Of a stretch of DNA of 6,962 bases, positions 1 through 5,891 are shown in pieces. Below the pieces are notes generated by a model, which worked only from the letters and a program-made list of their open reading frames with translations, had not been told where the DNA came from and did not search any database. Origin of the DNA: JAUVKA01 sp964465145 (GTDB taxonomy: Bacteria; Bacteroidota; Bacteroidia; Bacteroidales; UBA12481); assembly GCA_964465145.1 (NCBI GenBank), contig CAYXJR010000144.1, forward strand, positions 1-6,962. Direction: 5' to 3'. How positions within the stretch are numbered: position 1 is the stretch's first letter; each line of letters opens with the position of its first letter. Both the position numbers and the translations under genes were made by a program.

Positions 1-64
1 TGACAATTATTCACACATATAAACAATTGTCAAGACAAAAATTCACAACTATGAACTTTTGTCG
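1..64. repeat. Two tandem 32-bp units, each with an internal dyad
   Basis: Unit 1 (1-32) is bounded by TGACAATT at 1-8 and its reverse complement AATTGTCA at 25-32. Unit 2 (33-64) has GACAAAA at 34-40 and TTTTGTC at 57-63. The two units align at 23 of 32 positions and share the inner stretch ATTCACA. The bases at unit positions 7-8 and 25-26 are swapped between units (TT/AA against AA/TT), so the dyad survives although its sequence changed. A perfect 8-bp palindrome, TGTCGACA, follows at 60-67. Arrays of this sort occur at ends of DDE transposons (Tn7, IS21 and Tn5053 types) and at multi-site operators. The assignment is inference because the rest lies outside the window. Confidence 0.6.
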
Positions 65-230
65 ACACAGAGGCTAACATATTGATTTTGATGATTAAGT
101 AATTCCGCGGAAAAGGAAGCCCTTACCAGGGTTGTTTTCTGATAATCAATTCCGGTAAATGAGTGAAAGGGTAGGGTTGGCCCATTTTCCCTTACTTGAC
201 CTCACATTGAATGGGTGACCACCTTCACCG
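65..230. other. Intergenic region, no gene seen
   Basis: I find no convincing reading frame on either strand. The base composition is intermediate between the AT-rich island and the GC-rich right flank. The only structure is a set of imperfect short inverted repeats, such as AAAGGG opposite CCCTT around 167-192. I assign no function. Confidence 0.5.
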
Positions 231-280
231 ATAATTCAGTATTGTGTCCCCCGAATTCCAGTATTGTGTCCCCCGAATTC
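231..280. repeat. Exact 22-bp tandem repeat of the GTGTCCCCCGAATTC type
   Basis: A 22-bp unit at 237-258 is repeated exactly at 259-280. Both copies contain GTATTGTGTCCCCCGAATTC. A run of nine C follows (280-288). The 28 bp at 231-258 recur at 5951-5978 in the same orientation with two mismatches. Short sequences of this type are scattered between genes in many environmental proteobacteria, often near REP-associated tyrosine transposases. I state that from memory, and no such transposase gene is in the window. Confidence 0.8.
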
Positions 281-345
281 CCCCCCCCTTGACAAAACTT
301 ATCATGGATGTCCCCTTTTTGCTCGGATCGACTCAATCCTTATAG

Positions 346-352
346 GTTAGGC
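346..352 (-). other. Lone attC-type core (GCCTAAC) after the methyltransferase gene
   Basis: On the minus strand GCCTAAC lies seven bases after the methyltransferase stop codon. It matches the RYYYAAC core and is the expected position for the R'' box of an attC site. The GTTRRRY partner that should follow within about 50-140 bases was not found. The repeat block at 231-280 begins about 65 bases further on. It could be an attC truncated by that block, or a chance 7-mer: about one such match is expected in 7 kb counting both strands. Confidence 0.3.
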
Positions 353-359
353 GTTTGTT

Positions 360-1274
360 TTATGAAAGTTTTATTTGTGTTCTCAACGGTTCCAATCTTT
401 TTTCTGCAAGTTTAATATATTCTGCATTAGTATCATAACCTATATAAAACCTGTCCTTTTTTAATGCAGCAACTCCCGTTGTTCCACTACCAATGAACGG
501 GTCAAGAACAATGTCATTTGTAAATGAATATAATTGAATCAATCTGTATGGCAATTCTTCTGGAAATGGAGCTGGATGACCTATTCTTCTGGCACTTTCA
601 GCATTCATTGTCCAAATTGATTTAGTCCATTCCATAAATTGTTCTTTGGAAATTGTATTTTTTCTTTTCTCTAATTCTTCTTTTTTCCGTTCTCTTTTAT
701 AGTCACCTTTGGAAAACACTAAAATATATTCATGAATATCTCTCAAAGTTGGATTTGCTGCGCTTTGCCAACTTCCCCAAGCAGTTGAAGGACTTGCGCT
801 GGCTGCTTTATTCCAAATGATTTCCCCACGCATATTAAATCCAATTTCAATCATCATTTTAGAAATATAGTCAGACAGTGGTATGTATGGTTTTCTGCCT
901 AAATTTGCAACATTTATGCAAGCACGCCCACCATTTACCAGGACTCGGTATGTCTCAGAAAAAGCATTTTTTAATAAAGCTAAATATTCATTCAATGATA
1001 AATCATTGTCATAATCCTTTGAAACATTATAAGGTGGAGAAGTAATCATTAAATGCAATGAATTATCTGGAATTTCTTTCATTTGCTCACATGAACTATG
1101 AACAATTGTGTTTAATAGTTCTTCAGGAAATTCATTAACAGTTTTTGAGATTTCTTTACCTTTATTAAGCTCTTTATACAATTTTGAATCATAGAATTTT
1201 GAAGAATCGTGGTTTATTCTTCCACTTGTTCCAAATGAACTGGTTTTCGTACCTTCTCTATTATATTGTTTCAT
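360..1274 (-). CDS. Site-specific DNA methyltransferase (beta class, probably N4-cytosine)
   Basis: This 304-residue protein is the modification half of a type II restriction-modification pair. It would transfer a methyl group from S-adenosylmethionine to one base of the recognition site and so protect the host DNA. The catalytic motif IV, TSPPYN, is at residues 78-83. The SAM-binding motif I, DPFIGSGTT, comes late at 258-266, preceded by HPAPFPEELPYRLI (233-246). Motif IV before motif I defines the beta class, and a Ser-Pro-Pro-Tyr core usually, though not always, means N4-cytosine methylation. The stretch between about 150 and 230, including WGSW and HEYILVFSKGD, probably holds the target recognition region. 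The length is normal and no motif is missing. The start codon overlaps the endonuclease stop as TAATG, with AGAGAGG four bases upstream, so translation is probably coupled. I cannot read the target sequence from the protein. Confidence 0.92.
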   Translation of the reverse strand: MKQYNREGTKTSSFGTSGRINHDSSKFYDSKLYKELNKGKEISKTVNEFPEELLNTIVHSSCEQMKEIPDNSLHLMITSPPYNVSKDYDNDLSLNEYLALLKNAFSETYRVLVNGGRACINVANLGRKPYIPLSDYISKMMIEIGFNMRGEIIWNKAASASPSTAWGSWQSAANPTLRDIHEYILVFSKGDYKRERKKEELEKRKNTISKEQFMEWTKSIWTMNAESARRIGHPAPFPEELPYRLIQLYSFTNDIVLDPFIGSGTTGVAALKKDRFYIGYDTNAEYIKLAEKRLEPLRTQIKLS

Positions 1275-2146
1275 TATACCTCTCTGATTAGTTGTAAGAA
1301 TTTCTCAGCTTTTGCTTCATCTGAATTTTCTTGGTTTGCAATACGAATAAACTCTCCAAGTTTCGGTTTAGAAATCATTGAAGAAAAATAATTCATTTCC
1401 TGATTTAATAGTTCACCTGTCAATTCTGAAAGTGCTTCAAGATTTTCGATTGTTTGAAATCCTTTGATAGGAGTCTGTCTCACATGTTCTGTATCTGTGG
1501 GGTTAGGATTTAATGACCAAAACCCTTGTATTACTCCGGCAGTTTTCAGAAAATCGACTTTATGAATATAACTATCAGTTATTGGGCTATTTCCTAAAAT
1601 TATGACCGGTATTTTAGTTGATTCGATTCCAGAAACTCTAATGTTAATAGATTTTCCTATTGCTTTTAACATCGAATCTGAACGTAAAAGTGCAGGATTT
1701 CCTTTATGAGATTTAAAGTCTCCAATAAATGAAAGATTGTTGGGGGCTGTGAACCTATAATTTGAAACAATACTCATTTTTATTTCAAATATGAGCTTTA
1801 TGTTATCAGGTCTTTGGTTAACAGAATCTGTTGTACAAAAAGCTAAATCAGCCTTTGACCTTTTAGGCAGACCAATTTCTTCGCAAACGACACTATTAAC
1901 AGCATAAAGGCCTAAATTTCTTGCAATCGGAGAAAAAAGGTCTTTTGTCCATTTTTCTGTAAATTGTCCAATTAGTGAATTTCTTGATTGTAAGGTTTGT
2001 CCTTCGCCATCAACATTTTTTGGTACATAGGCAAAATACCCTGAATGAAGATTATAAAAAATTTGTTCAGGTGAAGCAAAATTTCTTAATGCTTCGGTAA
2101 AAAATTGAATTTCAGTTTCGTTATTCCAAAGTGACATATTATTCAT
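1274..2146 (-). CDS. Type II restriction endonuclease, PD-(D/E)XK type
   Basis: I do not recognise the subfamily of this 290-residue protein. Its position directly before a stand-alone methyltransferase, with a one-base stop/start overlap, makes it the partner endonuclease. A PD-(D/E)XK active site is visible as KAD (D100), then after a 20-residue strand-turn-strand segment LIFEIK (E121, K123). The segment before it, including GQFTEKW (60-66), could supply the first acidic residue of the fold. There is no helicase or methylase domain, which argues against type I or IIG. GGAG lies nine bases before the first ATG, which favours this start over the Met at codon 4. The gene lies 38 bases downstream of an attC site, so it is probably the first gene of an integron-type cassette. 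The R-then-M order means the nuclease is read first, which is notable for a mobile pair. No controller (C) protein gene is seen. Confidence 0.82.
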   Translation of the reverse strand: MNNMSLWNNETEIQFFTEALRNFASPEQIFYNLHSGYFAYVPKNVDGEGQTLQSRNSLIGQFTEKWTKDLFSPIARNLGLYAVNSVVCEEIGLPKRSKADLAFCTTDSVNQRPDNIKLIFEIKMSIVSNYRFTAPNNLSFIGDFKSHKGNPALLRSDSMLKAIGKSINIRVSGIESTKIPVIILGNSPITDSYIHKVDFLKTAGVIQGFWSLNPNPTDTEHVRQTPIKGFQTIENLEALSELTGELLNQEMNYFSSMISKPKLGEFIRIANQENSDEAKAEKFLQLIREV

Positions 2147-2184
2147 TTAAAATTTCTCCAAAGTTACAATTTAGATTGAGTTGC

Positions 2185-2240
2185 GCCTAACGGGCTGATC
2201 AGGCGTTGCTGAAGCAATCGCCTGAATTAACTGGTTATGC
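2185..2240 (-). other. attC: Integron attC recombination site
   Basis: Read on the minus strand, the 56 nt begin with GCATAAC (2240-2234) and end with GTTAGGC (2191-2185), which pair at six of seven positions as R'' and R'. Next comes an unpaired spacer (8 and 7 nt), then L boxes TCAGGCG and CGCCTGA, perfectly complementary. Between them lies an inner TTGC/GCAA stem with a 4-nt loop. The only asymmetry is one unpaired base at 2218, an A on this strand and an extrahelical T on the other. It sits in the 5' half, which is how attC polarity is set, and this agrees with cassette genes reading leftward. The site starts four bases after the DUF2188 stop, the usual position. Recombination would occur within the GTT of the GTTAGGC core. 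It is short for an attC but has every landmark. No integrase gene is in the window. Confidence 0.8.
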
Positions 2241-2243
2241 TTG

Positions 2244-2492
2244 TTAATGCTCTGTGTCTCTCGGTGGAAAAGGATCTTTACCGGGTGCGATGGTATCCTT
2301 GCTTCTTATTTTGCCATCTAAGCCTTTTGTGGTGAGTTCTCCTCCGCCCTGATTTTTTAACATTTCCCTTGCTGCTGCTTCTGCTTCTTTTTGTGTCTTG
2401 TGGAGGCTGGAAGCCTTGTCTGAATCATTTCTTTTGTTGACCCAGGTTCCGTCAGGTTTCCTGTAAACCATACGATCTCTGTCTTTACTCAT
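2244..2492 (-). CDS. DUF2188 family protein
   Basis: This 82-residue, soluble, very polar protein matches the DUF2188 pattern from memory. It has a short strand pair around VYRKPDGTWVNKRNDS (9-24). Next is KASSLHKTQKEAEAAAREMLKNQGG (about 26-50), which looks like a helix carrying the conserved T..EA...A motif. It ends with a G.DG.IR.KD....DPFPP segment (about 57-77). The biochemical function of DUF2188 is unknown to me. The Shine-Dalgarno sequence AAGGAGGGG lies four bases before the ATG, inside the end of the preceding gene, which it overlaps by eight bases. The two genes therefore formed a coupled pair. The stop is followed after three bases by the attC site, making this the last gene of an integron-type cassette. 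It is intact although its partner is broken. Confidence 0.85.
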   Translation of the reverse strand: MSKDRDRMVYRKPDGTWVNKRNDSDKASSLHKTQKEAEAAAREMLKNQGGGELTTKGLDGKIRSKDTIAPGKDPFPPRDTEH

Positions 2493-2874
2493 TTTTCCCC
2501 TCCTTAATTTCTGTTATCCAAACGTCGATTGGTAGCTTATGATGCATAATTGTTGAATTTAATCTGATCAGGTATTTTCGATCCTTAACGGATTCCAGGA
2601 TTAAAACGATTCCTGCTCTTTTTCCTGTTTGTAGAGAGTAATAGAGGCTTTGACCCATAGCCTCAGCCCATTTCTTGCCGAAGTCAAACTCAATTGCGTG
2701 TGTATCTGTTAAACAATCACATCGAGTCTTATCGGGCAGGACCACTTCCGTTCGGCCGTTATGTGCTTTGCACTATTGTTCCTGATACCATTTTTCAGGA
2801 TGCTGATGCTCGGCAAAGCAGGGCATATAACTAAAGAAGAAAATTAGGCAAAATGTAAAAACTTTGATTCTCAT
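2485..2874 (-). pseudogene. Exported nuclease-like protein interrupted by an in-frame amber codon
   Basis: From an ATG at 2872-2874 the frame encodes a signal peptide: positively charged MRIK, a hydrophobic core to about residue 18, and a likely cleavage after CFA (19-21). It then reads EHQHPEKWYQEQ before a TAG at codon 34 (2773-2775). The same frame then runs open for 95 residues to 2485. Family members I recall have Trp here (TGG), so one G-to-A change explains the stop. The rest contains DCLTDTHAIEFDFGKKWAEA followed by GQSLYY and GKRAGIVLILE. The D, E-x-D and helix Q pattern resembles a PD-(D/E)XK-like nuclease fold, which is inference. A GTG at codon 44 (2743-2745) could restart translation but has no ribosome site and would lose the signal peptide. 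Alternatives are amber readthrough or a sequencing error. It overlaps the DUF2188 gene by eight bases. Confidence 0.75.
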
Positions 2875-2883
2875 TTCTTTAAT

Positions 2884-2904
2884 GGGCAAACGGACACTTT
2901 GCCC
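2884..2904. other. Perfect 7-bp hairpin, 7-nt loop
   Basis: GGGCAAA (2884-2890) and TTTGCCC (2898-2904) are exact reverse complements around CGGACAC. It lies between the end of the HEPN-like gene and the start of the exported-protein frame. There is no T run after the stem on either strand, so an intrinsic terminator is unlikely. It could be an operator, an mRNA structure near the next start, or the remains of an attC stem. None of these is proved. Confidence 0.5.
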
Positions 2905-2937
2905 TGTATTACTTGCGCGATTTGGTTGAGTCGCTTG

Positions 2938-3636
2938 TTATTGTATTTTGTTGATTTTTTCTTTAATGTATATGATTGAAATAGCAGCTAATTCTAAAAA
3001 AAACTCAGCTTCTATTTTACCTATATTTTGATTTTCAACTCCACCATGACGTACAAAATCTTTGTTGCTTGAGAGGCCATAAGCTTGGCTTATTAATTTT
3101 GAGATATCAGGATCCAGTGGGACACGTTTAATTAATTTTCCTAGAGTTCCAGAGGGTTGGTTTAATAATATTTTTAATATTGACTCAATGGAATTGATAG
3201 ACTCTTTAATTGAATTTTCGTAGTCAGGCTTTGAAGAATAAATAAAGTTTTTTGCCTTCAACCATTGCGTGCGTACAGGAGATAATTCATCTATTAATAC
3301 TTCATTTGTATTTTTCCAGTTTCTTGGATCAGGTTGATTTCTTTGAATTCTTTTTAGGTCTAGTAAAATGTCTGCATAAAGTTCTTGAACGTATGCTCGA
3401 CGTTCGGCCCATTTCCCCATTTCTTGTAATTTGCAATATGACCAGAATATTTCTAGCGATTTGTGTGGATTAGGATTTTCGTAACCTGCTTCTTCGAGTT
3501 CAAAATATACGTCGTCATACACGATTCGATATTGTTGTGGCTGATCGTCCGCCCGCTCTCCTGTTACATAAGCGACCATCAATGCTTGAATTCCTTCAAT
3601 TTTGACTGTAAGTGATTTGGCTTGCTTGCTATCCAT
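2938..3636 (-). CDS. HEPN-like abortive-infection type protein (RHG motif)
   Basis: This 232-residue protein is soluble and largely helical, with no signal peptide or membrane segment. The N-terminal half (1-100) has conserved-looking blocks, GIQALMVAYVTG (15-26) and NPNPHKSLEIFWSYCKLQE (54-72), that I recognise from uncharacterised defence-associated proteins. The C-terminal half (about 125-232) has the pattern KESINSIESILKILL (144-158), TLGKLIK (164-170), ISKLISQAYG (178-187) and DFVRHGG (193-199). This resembles the HEPN-like C-terminal domains of AbiJ-type abortive-infection proteins, where the Arg-His pair (R196, H197) may be part of an RNase site. The RNase activity is inference. It starts 94 bases after the AIPR stop, on the same strand. 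No Shine-Dalgarno sequence precedes the ATG; a weak promoter-like pair is present. Loss of the RH pair or of the helical repeat would weaken the call. Confidence 0.68.
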   Translation of the reverse strand: MDSKQAKSLTVKIEGIQALMVAYVTGERADDQPQQYRIVYDDVYFELEEAGYENPNPHKSLEIFWSYCKLQEMGKWAERRAYVQELYADILLDLKRIQRNQPDPRNWKNTNEVLIDELSPVRTQWLKAKNFIYSSKPDYENSIKESINSIESILKILLNQPSGTLGKLIKRVPLDPDISKLISQAYGLSSNKDFVRHGGVENQNIGKIEAEFFLELAAISIIYIKEKINKIQ

Positions 3637-3663
3637 TTATTTTATATTTAGGTCATAACAGGT

Positions 3664-3691
3664 ACTATACAGCATCAATAAATTCCAAGAA
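3664..3691 (-). promoter_or_regulatory. Possible sigma70-type promoter for the HEPN-like gene
   Basis: On the minus strand TTCTTG (3691-3686) and TATAGT (3669-3664) are separated by 16 bases, about 27 bases before the ATG at 3636. The -10 match is good and the -35 match is modest. In AT-rich DNA such pairs occur by chance, so this is weak. It would let the gene be read separately from AIPR. Confidence 0.3.
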
Positions 3692-3730
3692 ATGAGCCAA
3701 ACGGAGATTTACCCCCTTTTAATGTCAAGA

Positions 3731-5419
3731 TCAGGTCGATGTGCCTGCTACGGCTTGCTTTCCCCATTCTTCGCTAAAGGAAGGAATTCTATTCCTTTCA
3801 ACAAGCTTTAGAAAACTATTCACCACTTTGTTTGTCAATTCCTTTACCCAATCTGCATCCCGAAGCCTACCTCTATAATCGAAGTCTATTCCATGTTCTT
3901 TCACTTCTGCATTAATGTCTATGGTCATATCATTTATTATGTTCTGCATGCAGACTTTAAAATTAGTCCTATCTTGTGGCTTTCTTACAAACATAGCAGG
4001 ATTAGACAATAATTCTTTAGACATTTGATCTTTTTCAAAAACTAAACGTACCATATATAATATTGCACGTTTAGTTAGAATATATTTAGCAAAAAGTTTA
4101 TTTTCTATTTTTTCTGACATTTCTTCAATAACTTCCATGATTATATGGCATAAAACTATCCGATCCGCAGACACTTCTGGACGAGCAAATAAATCAGCAT
4201 ATTTATCTTCAAAAACTTGATATTTGCGGTGCGTTGCCCAAGGTTCTTTAAGATCAAATGCCATAAGATAAAGCCCTGCATTTTCATTAGAGATTAAAGT
4301 GCCCGGTTTAGGAAATTCTCCTCTCTTGATTTCAAAAAAATATTGATCAGGATAATGTTCGCTAAATTCATTCTGCAAACGGATTTGTATTGTATTATTT
4401 GCTTGAAAATCGCGAGGTTTAACACCATTTTGATTGTTCGAGTATCGAGTTACCTGTTCAGAAAGCGAGGAATCTATATCCATTTGTATAAATTTCGTGA
4501 GTACTCTCAAATCATCTGTTATGTTGCTTCGATTTTCATAAAACGAATTTAAACTTTGGCAACCATTTACAACATAGTAATTTGCGATTTCAATTTTAGT
4601 ATCATTACTTTTTAATTTTGCACAAATAATTGTAATTCCATTGTGGAATAAAGGAAACAATTTATGTGTTGATGAGTCTTTAATGCTTTTAATTATGTCT
4701 TTATTGACTTGTGTTTTGCCTAAAGGACCTCTAACATTGAACGTAAATAAAGATTGATCTGAGATGCCTTGTAGCGATACTAATTCTCTTGCTTTAATGG
4801 GAGCTATCAATATTTTTGTGTCTTTGTCTACAATATACTGTGAAGTATGAAAGCCAGATATATCGAATTTTGTTTCTTCAGCAATAGGTGATGATCTTTT
4901 ATCAGAAATATAGTTGTTTATTAATTGTTTTTTCCCAACAAATTTTATTTCGGGAATTGTATTTAGATATGCTATGCCGTTAGAATCTATATCAACGTTG
5001 GCAATAAAAACTCCTTCTAAATCATGCGTTTTTATTTTATTAATTAAATCTAGACGGTTAGTAAGTCTGACAGTTTCTGCGTTTCCACCAGTATCAATTA
5101 AATTCTGGATAGAATTTTGATTTATAAATTGCGATAGAGTGCCATAAAATTCTTTTAAAAGTGTATCCCCTATAGAACTATTTTCGCTCTGCGATATTTT
5201 GGACTGGAAAATACTTATTGTCATATCATTATCATTTACAAATATTCCATCGACACCTTTATCACCCTTTTGATCGCAGACAGAATCAACTGCTTCAAGA
5301 GAATCAAGTCTATAATAATTTTCAAGATACCAAATCAAAAATGAAGCGCTTTCTGTTCGATTTGGATCAAGGTGTTGGGGAAATAAATTTAATATACTTG
5401 GATAATCTAAATTAATCAT
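3731..5419 (-). CDS. AIPR-family abortive infection protein with N-terminal Mrr-like nuclease motif
   Basis: This 562-residue protein belongs to the AIPR (abortive infection phage resistance) family. The first ~100 residues carry a restriction-endonuclease-like motif: GDKGVDGIF with D58, then 13 residues later FQSK with Q72 and K74, the D...QxK form seen in Mrr-type nucleases. The AIPR core follows with its usual blocks: NVRGPLGKTQVNK (228-240), LFHNGITIICAK (257-268), YYVVNGCQSLNSFY (281-294), and RYSNNQNGVKPRDFQ (325-339) with a helical segment after it. Length and domain order are normal. The start chosen is the ATG at 5419, because AAGGAGG stands five bases upstream. A longer frame reaches 5458 but has no ribosome site. 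Family members act in anti-phage defence, presumably as nucleases triggered by infection; that mechanism is inferred here. Its AT-rich composition is unlike the AbiEii gene upstream. Confidence 0.87.
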   Translation of the reverse strand: MINLDYPSILNLFPQHLDPNRTESASFLIWYLENYYRLDSLEAVDSVCDQKGDKGVDGIFVNDNDMTISIFQSKISQSENSSIGDTLLKEFYGTLSQFINQNSIQNLIDTGGNAETVRLTNRLDLINKIKTHDLEGVFIANVDIDSNGIAYLNTIPEIKFVGKKQLINNYISDKRSSPIAEETKFDISGFHTSQYIVDKDTKILIAPIKARELVSLQGISDQSLFTFNVRGPLGKTQVNKDIIKSIKDSSTHKLFPLFHNGITIICAKLKSNDTKIEIANYYVVNGCQSLNSFYENRSNITDDLRVLTKFIQMDIDSSLSEQVTRYSNNQNGVKPRDFQANNTIQIRLQNEFSEHYPDQYFFEIKRGEFPKPGTLISNENAGLYLMAFDLKEPWATHRKYQVFEDKYADLFARPEVSADRIVLCHIIMEVIEEMSEKIENKLFAKYILTKRAILYMVRLVFEKDQMSKELLSNPAMFVRKPQDRTNFKVCMQNIINDMTIDINAEVKEHGIDFDYRGRLRDADWVKELTNKVVNSFLKLVERNRIPSFSEEWGKQAVAGTST

Positions 5420-5424
5420 CGTAA

Positions 5425-5431
5425 CCTCCTT
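5425..5431 (-). promoter_or_regulatory. Ribosome binding site that fixes the AIPR start
   Basis: AAGGAGG on the minus strand is a full match to the anti-Shine-Dalgarno sequence and lies five bases before the ATG at 5419. It rules against the alternative upstream start at 5458. Confidence 0.85.
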
Positions 5432-5459
5432 TAGACTAAAAATATTTAGCCCAAACAAT

Positions 5460-5476
5460 ATATTAAAACTTAATAT
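5460..5476. promoter_or_regulatory. Perfect 17-bp dyad upstream of AIPR, candidate operator
   Basis: ATATTAA (5460-5466) and TTAATAT (5470-5476) are exact reverse complements around AAC, about 40 bases before the AIPR start. A second small dyad, CTAAA/TTTAG on the minus strand, lies between it and the ribosome site. Position and symmetry suit a repressor operator, but AT-rich palindromes arise easily by chance. Confidence 0.35.
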
Positions 5477-5497
5477 CTCGTACTATTCGGGGAAAGC

Positions 5498-5520
5498 GGG
5501 GTCAGGTCTTGCTTTTTGCC
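5498..5520. repeat. GGGGTCAGGTCTTGC-type short intergenic repeat
   Basis: The 23 bases begin GGGGTCAGGTCTTGC. I recall sequences of this form as multicopy intergenic elements in environmental proteobacteria, often next to REP-associated tyrosine transposases. Only one copy is in the window, so the repeat status rests on memory. It sits between the terminator-like hairpin and the AIPR upstream dyad. Confidence 0.4.
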
Positions 5521-5547
5521 ATCTATCCAGATATCCAACCCCCAAAC

Positions 5548-5585
5548 AAAAAACCCCGCTTCCTTTTTTTAAGAAACTGGGTTTT
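5548..5585. terminator. Terminator-like hairpin, usable in both directions
   Basis: On the minus strand AAAACCC (5585-5579) pairs with GGGTTTT (5556-5550). After one A-G mismatch the stem continues for seven more pairs, two of them G-T, around a loop of six A. The GGGG is followed by TTTTTT (5553-5548), and on the plus strand the stem is followed by TTTTATCTT. It would block transcription from the right flank before AIPR. It may also be a palindromic repeat serving as a terminator. Confidence 0.5.
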
Positions 5586-5590
5586 ATCTT

Positions 5591-5626
5591 CAATCACTCC
5601 ACGGTTCCCTCCTGTTACCGTGATTG
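5591..5626. other. Inverted repeat CAATCAC / GTGATTG
   Basis: CAATCAC (5591-5597) is exactly complementary to GTGATTG (5620-5626). Inside, ACGGT (5601-5605) can pair with ACCGT (5617-5621) as a competing stem. It stands next to the terminator-like hairpin, within the putative AIPR leader. Confidence 0.4.
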
Positions 5627-5680
5627 GATGAAACTTAACATTTTTTAAAACATTGTCCTACCTTCTTGAACTGATTGAAA

Positions 5681-5708
5681 ACAATACACTTTCAAACGAG
5701 ACTGTCAA
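5681..5708 (-). promoter_or_regulatory. Possible sigma70-type promoter reading toward AIPR
   Basis: On the minus strand a perfect TTGACA (5708-5703) is followed after 16 bases by TATTGT (5686-5681). It faces the AIPR gene about 260 bases away, but the terminator-like hairpin at 5548-5585 lies between them. Either the leader acts as an attenuator or the promoter is a remnant or chance match. Confidence 0.4.
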
Positions 5709-5891
5709 GGATTTTTATTGAGACACATAGGCACAAAGGCACAAAGGAAAAAGTCGTGTACGACCTTTGGTGTATTATCGTTTTTAGACTTTATGAATGG
5801 ACGCGATCCAGGCACGCGCGCCACCGATCGGATAGTAGACCTTGTATTTCGTCTTTCGTATCGAGTCTACCCGCCAGCCCTAGGAAAACAA

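Noticed and set aside
231..280. CRISPR array
   Set aside because: The two copies are directly adjacent with no spacers, and there are no further copies or cas genes.
2485..2745. Separate 86-residue gene starting at GTG 2745
   Set aside because: The GTG has no ribosome site, and the frame continues upstream through one TAG into a clear signal peptide, so it is better read as the 3' part of one interrupted gene.
2884..2904. Intrinsic terminator
   Set aside because: The 7-bp stem is perfect but no T run follows on either strand.
2905..2940. A second attC site after the HEPN-like gene
   Set aside because: The sequence after the stop (TAACAAGCGACTCAA) looks like the start of some attC sites, but no matching GTTRRRY end or paired L boxes follow. 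At most it is a remnant.
3252..5415. Short plus-strand frames opposite the HEPN-like and AIPR genes
   Set aside because: They are antisense shadows of strong coding frames and their products show no domain pattern.
5419..5458. AIPR starting 13 codons earlier at 5458
   Set aside because: The AAGGAGG five bases before 5419 is far stronger evidence than the upstream ATG, which has no ribosome site.
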